Part shown: piece by piece, positions 18,405 to 26,877 of the stretch
Numbering within the stretch: position 1 is the stretch's first letter
Layout of the letters: every line of letters begins with the position of its first letter
Assembly (NCBI GenBank): GCA_023399095.1
Contig: JAEWQS010000058.1
Location: forward strand, 1-48,123
DNA length: 48,123 nt
Source of the DNA: Bacillota bacterium
Lineage (GTDB): Bacteria > Bacillota > Clostridia > Christensenellales > SZUA-584
Direction of reading: 5' to 3'
Program-made: the position numbers and the translations under genes
Notes under the pieces: generated by a model
The model's database searches: none
The model's input: the letters and a program-made list of their open reading frames with translations, nothing else
Told to the model about the DNA's origin: nothing

Positions 18405-19445
18405 ATGAAGAAGAGCATGATGTTCCTGCTTGCATTGCTTTTTATATTGCCAACTGGGTGTCAATCCACGCAAGCTTATAAAAATGATGATGGCAAAATC
18501 AAGATCGGCTTTATTACGGATACGATGACTGTTGAAAGATGGGCAATGGACAGAGACATTTTCGTAAGCAAAGTGGAAGAACTGGACGGAGAAGTGATTG
18601 TTCAGAATGGCTATGAAGATAGTGAGCGTCAGAAACAGATTTGTGTGGACATGATTGATCAGGGCGTGGATGTATTGGCGGTGGTGGCTTATGATAAGGA
18701 AACGCTTGGAGACGTTGTTAAGTATGCAAAAAGCCAAAATGTGAAGTTTATCGCTTATGACAGGCTCATTACAAACGCCGATGTGGACTTGTATATTTCT
18801 TTTGATAACTATGCGGTGGGGCGCCTGATGGCACAAAAAGCGGTAGAGAACGTACCCGAAGGTAATTATCTGATTCTCAACGGACCCGAAACGGATAACA
18901 ACGTATTTATGATCAACGATGCTTGCTATGAGGTTTTGTCGCCTTACATTGACGACGGACGCATCGTTGTGGTGGGGAAAACATTTATTGATGCGTGGCG
19001 TGATGAGGTGGCCTATGATTATGTCAGCGCAAAAATCAGCGAAGGTGTGCATATTGACGCCATCATTGCCGGGGATGACAGACTTGCGGAAGGTGCCATC
19101 AACGCGCTGAGCGAAAACAAGCTTGCAGGGAGCGTGTATGTCACAGGGCAGGATGCAGAGCTGGGAGCGTGCCAGCGTATTGTGGAAAACACACAAAACA
19201 TGACGGTATATAAGCCCATCAGTGTGCTGGCCGAAGGAGCAGCTGAGATTGCTGTAAAAATGGCGCTGGGAGAGAGTCTGGATGATCAAAGCACCATCAA
19301 TGACGGAACATATGATGTGCCGTATATCGTTTATGAACCCACTCCCGTAACCATCGAGAACATAAACGATATCATCATTAAAGAAGGTTTTTATACGGTC
19401 GAGCAGGTTTATCAAAACAGGCCAAAGAGTACGTGGCCAAGCTAA
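18405..19445 (+). CDS. Sugar-binding lipoprotein, XylF/ChvE-like
   Basis: This 346-residue protein has a lipoprotein signal with lipobox LPTGC (Cys19) and a periplasmic-binding fold. It is clearly related to the ChvE-type protein at 9432: both carry a near-identical ribbon, VIAYDRLLTN there and FIAYDRLITN here, followed by YxxFDNYxVG. It lies 11 bases after the response regulator and has an AAGGGAGG-like site, so it belongs to the sensor operon and not to the transporter operon. It may feed ligand to the GguAB importer, or present ligand to the sensor. Both are inference. A weak terminator overlaps its end. Confidence 0.87.
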   Translation: MKKSMMFLLALLFILPTGCQSTQAYKNDDGKIKIGFITDTMTVERWAMDRDIFVSKVEELDGEVIVQNGYEDSERQKQICVDMIDQGVDVLAVVAYDKETLGDVVKYAKSQNVKFIAYDRLITNADVDLYISFDNYAVGRLMAQKAVENVPEGNYLILNGPETDNNVFMINDACYEVLSPYIDDGRIVVVGKTFIDAWRDEVAYDYVSAKISEGVHIDAIIAGDDRLAEGAINALSENKLAGSVYVTGQDAELGACQRIVENTQNMTVYKPISVLAEGAAEIAVKMALGESLDDQSTINDGTYDVPYIVYEPTPVTIENINDIIIKEGFYTVEQVYQNRPKSTWPS

Positions 19446-19499
19446 CGACACAATTATCAGAGAAAACTGGGGACGATTCGATCACCCTTGGCTTTTTTT
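19436..19499 (+). terminator. Possible terminator of the sensor operon
   Basis: GCCAAG near the stop codon can pair with CTTGGC at 19487-19492, which is followed by seven T. The loop is long (about 45 bases), with a smaller GGGG/CCC pairing inside, so the call is tentative. Confidence 0.4.
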
Positions 19500-19747
19500 A
19501 CACATTTATGAGAATTCGTTAATAAGTCGCATGAGTAATGTCACTGCGTGCCGGATGAAAGCTAGGTCGATTAAGATTTTTTAATCATTCCTTGCTATCA
19601 TTCGGCCTTTGTACTTAGAGTATGCAAAGAGGCATTCTTTTTTCTTCATTTTTTTGTTATAATAATTCAAATAGATGGAACATTTTTATTTTATGTACGT
19701 CTAATAGAAAAACTATCTGTGCATTTTGCGCGGGAAAGGATATTTCA
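19500..19747 (+). promoter_or_regulatory. Upstream region of the ABC exporter operon
   Basis: About 250 AT-rich bases with no gene. A hairpin CTTTGTAC/GTA-CAAAG at about 19605-19635, followed by a T-rich tract, could terminate reads from upstream. A TATAAT at 19658-19663 could be the -10 of the exporter operon, though its -35 is poor. A short palindrome GATTAA/TTAATC lies near 19570. Confidence 0.4.
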
Positions 19748-20671
19748 TTGGAGCTTTTAAAGATTGAAAGCCTGGCAAAGGTGATAAAAAAGAAGAAGAT
19801 ATTGGACGATATATCTTTAACCGTGAATTCAGGCGAGATCGTAGGCTTTTTGGGGCCAAACGGCGCGGGTAAAACCACGACTATTAAAATGATCATGGGT
19901 CTTTTTTCTATCACGTCGGGGCAGATCACAGTCTGCGGACACGATATTGTGAAGGACTTCGAGAATGCTATGAAAAATGTCGGCGGCATTGTTGAAAACC
20001 CCGATCTTTACAAGAGATTGACGGGCAGACAGAACCTTGAGTATTTTGCCTCAATGTATGAAGGGGACACGGACAAGCAAATCGACGAAGTGGTCGAGCT
20101 TGTCAAAATGGCAGGCCGTATTGGCGACAAGGTGAAGACGTATTCGCTGGGCATGAGACAGCGTGTTGGCCTGGCACAGGCGCTGCTGCACCGCCCCAAG
20201 CTGTTGGTGCTGGACGAGCCCACAAACGGACTGGATCCTATCGGAATAAAAGAACTCAGAGATCTGCTTAAATACCTCTCTAAAAACGCGGGCGTCGGCG
20301 TATTCGTATCCAGCCATTTGCTCTCTGAAATGGAGCTCATGTGCGACCGTATCTACATCATCGACAACGGCGTGATCATCGGTGAGAAAACCATCGAACA
20401 GGTCAGAGAATCAGACGAAGAGGAAATCTACAGCTACAACTTTGTGACAAGCGACAAAGAAAAGACCTTTGATTATTTCAAGAGATTGGAAGCGAACTGC
20501 GAGCAAGTGAACGGCGGTGTGACTGTTGTGATGAAGCGCGACCAGATACCTGGGCTTATCCGCGCGCTCATGGACAAGGGCATCGACATCTATGCTGTGA
20601 ACCAGTCACAAAGAACGTTGGAGCAGGATTTCATTTCGATGACGACCGGCACCAAGACGCAGATCAGATAG
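19748..20671 (+). CDS. ABC transporter ATP-binding protein (ABC-2 exporter type)
   Basis: The 307-residue ATPase drives the permease encoded 18 bases downstream. It has Walker A GPNGAGKTT, the Q-loop region, signature YSLGMRQRVGLAQALLH and Walker B LLVLDEPTNGLDP with the SSHLLSEME switch histidine. A C-terminal extension of about 90 residues is typical of the BcrA/NatA group. I chose the TTG at 19748 because GGAAAGGA lies 7 bases upstream and the protein then starts as LELLKIESLAKV; earlier in-frame ATGs would add 42 residues unlike the family across a likely promoter. Substrate unknown. Confidence 0.88.
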   Translation: MELLKIESLAKVIKKKKILDDISLTVNSGEIVGFLGPNGAGKTTTIKMIMGLFSITSGQITVCGHDIVKDFENAMKNVGGIVENPDLYKRLTGRQNLEYFASMYEGDTDKQIDEVVELVKMAGRIGDKVKTYSLGMRQRVGLAQALLHRPKLLVLDEPTNGLDPIGIKELRDLLKYLSKNAGVGVFVSSHLLSEMELMCDRIYIIDNGVIIGEKTIEQVRESDEEEIYSYNFVTSDKEKTFDYFKRLEANCEQVNGGVTVVMKRDQIPGLIRALMDKGIDIYAVNQSQRTLEQDFISMTTGTKTQIR

Positions 20672-20689
20672 CAAAGAGAGGTTAATGAT

Positions 20690-22471
20690 ATGAGTTTTAT
20701 AAAACAAACCGCATTGGAAATGAAAAATATATTCAGATCGAAATTTCTGCTTATTATCGGAATTCTTATCCTGGTGCTAAGCATCGCGATACCGATTATC
20801 GGGGCAATATCGATGAATTCTTCGGGTACATCTTATCCCGGCGGCCCCATTATGTACGAGAAGGCAATGTATTATGGCGGCTATGGCGGCTATTATGACA
20901 ACGGTGAGGAACCCCTCACAGTGGACGGTGTTACCATTATGCCTGACAATCCATTTTATTGGAACATTCAGGATCTGTCTCAAATGGAGAGCTATATGGA
21001 CACCTCGTTTTTCACGCATCCGGAAGCGATGGATATTGCTCTTGATATGGGCGAAGCGGAGCTCCAATACTATCTGCGGGTGGCGCAGGTGGTCACGACC
21101 TATGAAGATTACCGCACGAATCTTGTGTGGGATACCAACATGCTGTACGAAAAGTTTATATATGAAAAAGCAGGGACAACAGACAGAGACGTTCTCATTG
21201 AAGCGCTCAATTATCGCCGCGGTGTGAATACCGAGACATTTGACGATGTATACATAAACATCACGCCGCAGGAGCGCCAAGCTGAAATAGAAAAAGCGGA
21301 TGATTATTTTAACCGACTCTATGAAGTGATTGAGAACAATAACTTTGAAGAATATATTGCAATCAGCATTGAGCAGCAACAGAATCAGATTAAGAGTAAC
21401 GAAGAACAGATCGAGATTCAGGAAAAGACGATTCTAGAACATCCGGATCAAGAGGAAGACTTAAGCCGGTATATTGAGGATCTTAAAAAGCAGATCAAAC
21501 TTATTGAAACAAATAATATTCCGATGTTGGAGTATCGTCTGGAGAAACACATTGTGCCGGGCGAGGATATATGGCAGAACAGAGCCCTTGCGAGCATTGA
21601 GGATGCAAACAATCAGCTTCAGTATACAACGATACTGAGCGAAGAAGATTACAATAAAGAGCCGTATCTGGCGCAGCAGTACAAAACTTATACGCGGTAT
21701 AAGGCAGCATTGCAGACGCAAATCGACGGATTCAACAACCAGATACTTATTGCGCAGAATTCTCTTGACGCTGACAAGCCGGATATGAAGTTTGAGCCTG
21801 CCGGATCTCGAAACCAGACGTACAACTTCCTTTATTACTCGGTTTATGTGGCACTGTTCGCGGTGGTTCTCGGCGGTTGGCTCATGGCGAGCGAATTCCA
21901 ACTTGGCACCATCCGTTTGCTGATGATTCGCCCGAAAACGCGCACCAAGATACTGATGTCTAAGTTCGCGGCGGCGCTTTTGGTCTGCTTCGGCATCTAT
22001 ATCGCGGGCACGATACTAAATATCATTGCGAACGGCATCTGCTTTGGGTTCTCGGACTATGCGTTCCCGAACTACACGGCATCAGGAGAAATCGGTTTCT
22101 TTGCATACTTTATTCCGAAGTTCTTCGCGTGTGCCGTATCCATCGTATTTGGATACTGTGTGGCCTTCATGCTTTCGACGGTTGCCAAGCATATGGCGGT
22201 GTCCATATCTGTGCCGATTGTCAGCTTTGTGGCTTGCATTATAGGCCTGAGCATGCTGGCATGGACCGAAGCGGCTCACTGGATCGCATGGACGCCATTA
22301 CCCTATGTACAGATTTCGCAGTTCTACGCAGAGTATTCGGCAATACAAACAATGATACGCAACGGCGCTCCTATCAGCCTCGGATATGGCATCGGCTTGC
22401 TGATGGGTCTGTCGATGATATGCACATTCATATCCATCTGGGTATTTAGGAAAAGAGATATTACAAACTAG
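20690..22471 (+). CDS. ABC-2 type permease with large extracytoplasmic coiled-coil domain
   Basis: This 593-residue membrane protein pairs with the ATPase upstream. One membrane segment lies near residues 18-38, then an external domain of about 340 residues, then about five membrane segments from residue 380 to the end. The external domain begins with a Gly/Tyr-rich stretch and ends in a charged coiled coil (around SIEQQQNQIKSNEEQIEIQEK). This layout (one membrane helix, big outside domain, five helices) is that of ABC-2 exporters that handle lipids, peptides or antibiotics. The substrate cannot be deduced. The PASTA protein follows 14 bases later. Confidence 0.85.
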   Translation: MSFIKQTALEMKNIFRSKFLLIIGILILVLSIAIPIIGAISMNSSGTSYPGGPIMYEKAMYYGGYGGYYDNGEEPLTVDGVTIMPDNPFYWNIQDLSQMESYMDTSFFTHPEAMDIALDMGEAELQYYLRVAQVVTTYEDYRTNLVWDTNMLYEKFIYEKAGTTDRDVLIEALNYRRGVNTETFDDVYINITPQERQAEIEKADDYFNRLYEVIENNNFEEYIAISIEQQQNQIKSNEEQIEIQEKTILEHPDQEEDLSRYIEDLKKQIKLIETNNIPMLEYRLEKHIVPGEDIWQNRALASIEDANNQLQYTTILSEEDYNKEPYLAQQYKTYTRYKAALQTQIDGFNNQILIAQNSLDADKPDMKFEPAGSRNQTYNFLYYSVYVALFAVVLGGWLMASEFQLGTIRLLMIRPKTRTKILMSKFAAALLVCFGIYIAGTILNIIANGICFGFSDYAFPNYTASGEIGFFAYFIPKFFACAVSIVFGYCVAFMLSTVAKHMAVSISVPIVSFVACIIGLSMLAWTEAAHWIAWTPLPYVQISQFYAEYSAIQTMIRNGAPISLGYGIGLLMGLSMICTFISIWVFRKRDITN

Positions 22472-22485
22472 AAAGGGATTTAGCG

Positions 22486-24270
22486 ATGAGCGACAACAAC
22501 AGCTTTCTGAGCAACTACAGTAAAAAAGACGGAGAGCAGAGCAGCGAGGTTTCAGCGCCCGAAAAAAAAGCGGCGGACATTTCATCGCCCAAGTCGTTTA
22601 ATTATGAGCAAAAAAGCGGCTTTATGAAGCCAGAGCGCAAGGAACCCCGCTCGCCGAGGCCGGACGATAGCAACCGCAAACGGCTCGTGACAGCCATCGC
22701 TGTGGGCGGCGGCGCTCTCGTCGTCATCATTGTGGTGCTATTGCTGCTTCTTGGTGGCGGTATCGAGGTCAAGGATTTTACGAAGGGAAAGCTGACAGAC
22801 GCTCAGCTGTGGGCCAACGAGAACGGTATGATCATCACCACCGAGAGCGCTTACGACGACACGGTGGAGGAAGGCTATGTGATCTCGCAGGATGTGCAGG
22901 CCGGCAGCAAGATAAAAAAAGGAAGCTTTATTAAGCTTGTTGTGTCGCTGGGGCACGATCTCAGCGTTACGCTGCCGCTGCCCGATCTGGAATCGATGAC
23001 GGCAGACCAGGTGCAGGCGTGGGCAGATGAGAATTTCATGACAAAGGTGCGCATCACCGCCGAATACAGCGCCAACATCCCTTCCGGTCAGGTGATTCGT
23101 TACGAGATAAACGACAACACGGTGGTAGACGAGGTGCGGCGCGATACGCCCATCTACGTGATTGTCTCCAAGGGTGCCGAAGAAGCTGCGGCAACTGTAA
23201 AGGCGCCGGATTTCAAAACGAAATCGCTTGCAGAGTGCTATGCATTTGCAGCCGAGAATGGACTGACGCTGACTGTCAAAGAGGAATTCGACGATTATGT
23301 ACCAGCGGGAACCATCATGTCGCAAAGCGTCAAGGTAGATGAGATGATTGCCAAGGGCAGCGAGGTTGTGCTTGTCGTGAGCAAAGGCAAGATGATCACG
23401 GTGCCGGATTTCTCGGATTACACGAAGGAACAGGCGTCCGCTGTGGCGTCTGAGCTTGGTTTGCCTGTGACGATTACAGAGAAATATTCAAGCTCGTCCA
23501 CGGGCAGGCTGATATCACAGAGCATCGAAGAAGGCTCGGTATATGAAGACGGAAAACTTCTTGAACTCACCTATTCACTGGGAAATAAGATCGTTTTGGC
23601 CAGCTACGTGGGGCAGACGCGCGACGCGCTTGAATCGTGGGCTCAGGGCTTAAATGATCAGGGCGCAAGGATTAAAATTTCGGCGACAGAAGCCAAAAGC
23701 AACCAGCCGCGCGGGACGATCATCTATCAGGATAAGACCAGCACATCCGTGAGCTATAAGACCACGATCAACATCACGGTTTCGGCGGGCAATGTGATTT
23801 ACGTGCCGGACTTTACTGGGCCGCAGGACAGAAACTATAACAACGCCATCACGCGTGAAAAAGCCATTGTCATGTGCGAAGAACTGGGCTTGATTCCTGT
23901 GTTTTTACAGGATGGCACAGGCGGCGTACTGCCGGGTGAGATCTGGAGCCAGAGCATAGCGCCGGGCACGGAAGTCGATGAGGGAACGACTATTACGCTC
24001 TTGTTTAAGCCTGCGGGAACGGTGACGGTGCCAAATTTTGTTGGGGCATCGGCTGATGAATCAAAGTATCATTTGATATCTCTTAACATCATCTTTGTCG
24101 GTGACACCGAAGGCGGTTCGGTTGTGGTATCCCAGTCGCTGGCTGCCAATTCAACTGTTGCGGCAGGCAGCGTGATTACGCTGACAATGAGCGGCTCGCC
24201 CGATGAATCACCGTCAGCGACGGTTTCTCCGTCACCGACGGAATCGCCCTCGCCGACGCCGACTCCGTAA
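22486..24270 (+). CDS. Membrane-anchored protein with seven PASTA domains, no kinase
   Basis: The 594-residue protein has a charged cytoplasmic N-terminus of about 65 residues, one membrane segment (about 67-87) and then seven consecutive PASTA-type repeats. Each repeat runs from a VPDF/VKDF-like strand through a helix with an ENG/ELG turn to a GSxVxLxVSxG strand. A Ser/Pro/Thr-rich tail ends the protein. PASTA domains bind peptidoglycan and usually sit on Ser/Thr kinases or penicillin-binding proteins; neither catalytic domain is present here. The cytoplasmic part has no recognisable domain. Co-operonic with the ABC exporter, it may link that transporter to the cell wall. A terminator follows. 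Confidence 0.88.
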   Translation: MSDNNSFLSNYSKKDGEQSSEVSAPEKKAADISSPKSFNYEQKSGFMKPERKEPRSPRPDDSNRKRLVTAIAVGGGALVVIIVVLLLLLGGGIEVKDFTKGKLTDAQLWANENGMIITTESAYDDTVEEGYVISQDVQAGSKIKKGSFIKLVVSLGHDLSVTLPLPDLESMTADQVQAWADENFMTKVRITAEYSANIPSGQVIRYEINDNTVVDEVRRDTPIYVIVSKGAEEAAATVKAPDFKTKSLAECYAFAAENGLTLTVKEEFDDYVPAGTIMSQSVKVDEMIAKGSEVVLVVSKGKMITVPDFSDYTKEQASAVASELGLPVTITEKYSSSSTGRLISQSIEEGSVYEDGKLLELTYSLGNKIVLASYVGQTRDALESWAQGLNDQGARIKISATEAKSNQPRGTIIYQDKTSTSVSYKTTINITVSAGNVIYVPDFTGPQDRNYNNAITREKAIVMCEELGLIPVFLQDGTGGVLPGEIWSQSIAPGTEVDEGTTITLLFKPAGTVTVPNFVGASADESKYHLISLNIIFVGDTEGGSVVVSQSLAANSTVAAGSVITLTMSGSPDESPSATVSPSPTESPSPTPTP

Positions 24271-24279
24271 CATCTAATA

Positions 24280-24312
24280 AAGCCGCTTTGCTTTGGGCAA
24301 GGCGGCTTTTTC
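24280..24312 (+). terminator. Rho-independent terminator after the PASTA gene
   Basis: AAGCCGC and GCGGCTT form a 7-bp stem, followed by a T run. It closes the ABC exporter and PASTA operon. Confidence 0.85.
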
Positions 24313-24411
24313 TATGCAAGGAATATGAATATCAACCAAATGACCATAAAAACTGAAGCGTTTTATTTAATCATGAAATACGGCGGTGTCCATGATTGGC
24401 AGAACTGATAT

Positions 24412-24798
24412 CTATTCCAGCTTATAAGTCATGTTCAGCTCACTGGCTTGTTCACCGTAGCAGCCCCAATTATCCAATGGCGGCTCGTGCATGATGATAA
24501 TGATATCCGTCGCTAAAATCTCAAGTCGTTCGGCCAGCAACCGCGTGATTTCCTTGATGACTTTTCTTTTTAGCTCCTTGCTTCTGCCGGGAAGCAGAGT
24601 CAACTCGATAAGCGTAAATCGATCCGTTTTTGCTTTCCTGTGCTCGAAGTGATCCACGTCCAATTCATAGAGACGCGCAAAGCGATCGTCATCTTCGATT
24701 TGTAATGATAATTTTAAGGCGTCGTGGATGGCTTGCAGCAATGTCTTTTTATATTCTGCAGTTTTACCATTAAGTATCTCGACTCGCACAAGTGGCAT
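24412..24798 (-). CDS. Tautomerase-family protein
   Basis: The 128-residue protein begins MPLVRVEIL, giving after Met removal the N-terminal proline that is the catalytic base of the 4-oxalocrotonate tautomerase superfamily. The layout (strand, helix KKTLLQAIHDALKLSL, then a second half with LIELTLLPGRSKELKRKVIKEITRLLAERL and the strand DIIIIMHEPPLDNWG) fits two tautomerase beta-alpha-beta units fused in one chain. Natural substrate unknown. It follows the glycerate kinase gene by 24 bases on the same strand and has an AGGAG site, so the two probably share a message. Confidence 0.85.
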   Translation of the reverse strand: MPLVRVEILNGKTAEYKKTLLQAIHDALKLSLQIEDDDRFARLYELDVDHFEHRKAKTDRFTLIELTLLPGRSKELKRKVIKEITRLLAERLEILATDIIIIMHEPPLDNWGCYGEQASELNMTYKLE

Positions 24799-24822
24799 AA
24801 TGTCTCTCCTTACTCGATTTTA

Positions 24823-25965
24823 TTATTGCGTTATATTCCTGCCGATACCGATCAAAGAAAACACCCTGTCGGCGGCTTTGCGCATCAGTTCCGTAGCGTT
24901 TTCCAGACAGCGCTCCAGTGTCATCGGCGCATCGGGCAGCGGCACGATCGTGTTTACGCCCAATGGATAGACGGCCTCCGCGCCTTCGCCGATGCTTCCC
25001 GCAATCACGACGACGGGCACGCCCGCCGCTTTGGCACGAAGCGCGATGCCATGGATCACCTTGCCGCATGCGGATTGGCTGTCGACTCGGCCCTCGCCTG
25101 TAATCACCACATCGGCGCTTTTCACTATCTCGTCGAATTGGACGAGATCCAGCACTGCGTCGATACCGCGGCAAAGCCGCGCACCCGCAAACACATGCAA
25201 CGCAGCACCTATCCCGCCTGCGGCGCCTGCGCCCGCGTCACCGGCCGCGTCGTATCCTGTCCACGCATTGAGAAGTGCTGCGTAGTTTTCCATGCCCGCT
25301 TCAAGGCGTTGCAGCGTTTCGGGCGTGCCACCCTTTTGCGGGCCGTAGACGTATGTCGCGCCGTTTTGTCCCGTCAGCGGATTTGTGACGTCGCACATCA
25401 CGGTGATACGCGCTTCTTTGAGCCGTCCGTCCAGCGCCGCATCATCAATGCGCACAATGTTTTCCAGCTCCGCACCGTGCATGTACGCAATTTCGCTGCC
25501 GTCCGCTCGCAAATACTTCATTCCAAGCGCCTGCATCGCGCCTGTGCCGCCGTCGTTGGTGGCGCTGCCACCTATGCCGACGAGTATGTCCCGGTAACCG
25601 TCGTCCAGCGCCTTTTTAATCAAGTCGCCGGTACCATGTGAAGATGTTTGAAGCGGGTCGCGTTCTTTGTCAATAAGCAATGCAAGGCCGCTGGCTTCGC
25701 TCATACCGATCACGGCAGTGCCGTTGGCATCACCATATTGGCATGTGATGGCGCGACCCAGCGGGTCGCGCGCTGTTGTCTGAAACGTTCGGCCGCCTGT
25801 GGCGTGAACCATCGCTGCCACTGTGCCGTCACCGCCGTCCGCAATGGGGACTTCAATAATATCGGCATCGGGGAAAGCATGAAGCGCGCTTTCCCGAACA
25901 CACTCAATCACCTCTAAGGCTGAGAGTGAGCCTTTAAAGGAGTCCGGCGCAATGATGATTTTCAT
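24823..25965 (-). CDS. garK: Glycerate kinase, GarK/GlxK family
   Basis: The 380-residue enzyme phosphorylates glycerate with ATP, sending it to glycolysis. Family marks are the N-terminal MKIIIAPDSFKGSLSA, PIADGGDGTVAAM near residue 42, VGIGGSATNDGGTGAMQALG near residue 130 and the C-terminal VITGEGRVDSQSACGKV near residue 290. I chose the ATG at 25965 because AAGGAG lies 5 bases upstream and the protein then starts exactly like its family; the longer frame adds 51 residues of no family likeness. Whether the product is 2- or 3-phosphoglycerate cannot be told here. Confidence 0.94.
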   Translation of the reverse strand: MKIIIAPDSFKGSLSALEVIECVRESALHAFPDADIIEVPIADGGDGTVAAMVHATGGRTFQTTARDPLGRAITCQYGDANGTAVIGMSEASGLALLIDKERDPLQTSSHGTGDLIKKALDDGYRDILVGIGGSATNDGGTGAMQALGMKYLRADGSEIAYMHGAELENIVRIDDAALDGRLKEARITVMCDVTNPLTGQNGATYVYGPQKGGTPETLQRLEAGMENYAALLNAWTGYDAAGDAGAGAAGGIGAALHVFAGARLCRGIDAVLDLVQFDEIVKSADVVITGEGRVDSQSACGKVIHGIALRAKAAGVPVVVIAGSIGEGAEAVYPLGVNTIVPLPDAPMTLERCLENATELMRKAADRVFSLIGIGRNITQ

Positions 25966-26029
25966 AGCAACTCCTTGGGGAATATAATACCTCATTATAC
26001 CAGAACAACGCGGCGCAGAGCAACGCACG

Positions 26030-26058
26030 TTGACAATGCTGCCAAAACGCGGTACATT
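26030..26058 (+). promoter_or_regulatory. Promoter of the ArsR-family gene
   Basis: A perfect TTGACA is followed after 17 bases by TACATT. The predicted start lies about 45 bases before the regulator's ATG. Glycerate kinase is divergent, so this region probably serves both directions. Confidence 0.6.
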
Positions 26059-26112
26059 TTTACAGGGTCTCCGACCGATATGGCCTCGGTGGAGTCGTGA
26101 GGGAGGTTGCTT

Positions 26113-26433
26113 ATGCAAAGATGCTCGGAAGATATCACGCTTTCGCCCATGGAGAGCGAAGAAGCCAAACGGCTGGCTGAATTCTTAAAGGTATTCGGCG
26201 ATCCAGATAGGATACGCATACTCGCTTTGTTAAGGGACAAAGAGGTATGCGTCGGACATATTGCGGAAGCGCTAGACAAAACGGTGTCGGCGGTGTCCCA
26301 CCAGTTGGGCATCATGCGCCGTCAGCGCTTGGTGCGCTATGTCAAGGATGGTAAAAACATTTTCTATACGCTGGATGATGAACACGTATCCATGCTGCTT
26401 GACGCGGCGCAGGAACATTGCCGCCATAGATAA
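26113..26433 (+). CDS. ArsR/SmtB-family transcriptional regulator
   Basis: The 106-residue protein is a winged-helix repressor. It has the ArsR core FLKVFGDPDRIRILALLRDKEVCVGHIAEALDKTVSAVSHQLGIMRRQRLVRYVKDGKNIFYTL. The motif VCVGHIAEAL around the alpha-3 cysteine resembles CadC/CmtR-like sensors, and a second Cys is in the N-terminal arm (MQRCSED) with another in the C-terminal EHCRHR. These could form a metal site. I chose the ATG at 26113 because GGGAGG lies 6 bases upstream. The next gene on the strand is a small cysteine-rich protein, which may be its partner or target. Confidence 0.9.
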   Translation: MQRCSEDITLSPMESEEAKRLAEFLKVFGDPDRIRILALLRDKEVCVGHIAEALDKTVSAVSHQLGIMRRQRLVRYVKDGKNIFYTLDDEHVSMLLDAAQEHCRHR

Positions 26434-26488
26434 TTGGTATAAGATAGCCATGCTCCCGCGCAGAATAAACGCTGTAAGGAGGGTGGAA

Positions 26489-26776
26489 ATGGACGAGAAA
26501 GTGGCGCAGAGGCTGGATACACTGGATGCAAAAATCGTTGCGCTTTTTGAACAGCGCATGGCAATTGTCGAGAAGGCGGCTGCAGGCCTCACTAAACGCG
26601 AGTTAAGGCGTGAAGCACGGCAAATGGGTGATGTCGCCGTGAAAAAGGCAACGAGCTACGCTTGTGATGTGTGCACCATCGCGTATACCGAAGAGCTAAT
26701 CAAGCTTATGCTTTGTGTGTCCTGCAAATATCAACGCAGGCTTTTAAAGCGAAAGCAAGACACGTGCAAATGCTGA
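26489..26776 (+). CDS. Small cysteine-rich protein with chorismate-mutase-like helix
   Basis: The 95-residue protein has a perfect AAGGAGG six bases before its ATG. Its first 30 residues (MDEKVAQRLDTLDAKIVALFEQ and RMAIVEK) follow the pattern of helix 1 of AroQ chorismate mutase, with the ALFEQRM part in the place of the catalytic LLxxR. The rest does not: it is basic and carries CDVC and CVSC pairs plus a terminal CKC, suggesting a zinc-binding fold. It is therefore not a working chorismate mutase as far as I can see. It starts 55 bases after the ArsR gene and may be co-transcribed. Function unknown. Confidence 0.7.
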   Translation: MDEKVAQRLDTLDAKIVALFEQRMAIVEKAAAGLTKRELRREARQMGDVAVKKATSYACDVCTIAYTEELIKLMLCVSCKYQRRLLKRKQDTCKC

Positions 26777-26785
26777 ACATCCGGC

Positions 26786-26815
26786 TTGACAGAAGAAGTC
26801 ATGAAGCATTATAAT
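26786..26815 (+). promoter_or_regulatory. Promoter of the cyclic-di-GMP riboswitch transcript
   Basis: TTGACA and TATAAT, both perfect, are 18 bases apart. The -35 lies 10 bases after the stop codon of the small cysteine-rich gene. Transcription would start near 26822, about 55 bases before the aptamer. Confidence 0.8.
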
Positions 26816-26877
26816 ATAATGAATTGAATACGTATATATAACTGATTACACTCTATTCATACGAATATATGAAGAAA

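Noticed and set aside
22780..24200. Repeated DNA in the PASTA gene as a possible repeat array.
   Set aside because: The periodicity is at protein level (about 65-70 residues per PASTA domain); the DNA copies are too different to be a tandem repeat or CRISPR.
24724..25641. A long open frame on the plus strand opposite glycerate kinase.
   Set aside because: Its composition is that of an antisense shadow, it has no ribosome binding site, and the opposite strand encodes a complete conserved enzyme.
26489..26600. A functional chorismate mutase.
   Set aside because: Only helix 1 resembles the family; helices 2 and 3 with the other active-site residues are absent and the protein is cysteine-rich instead.
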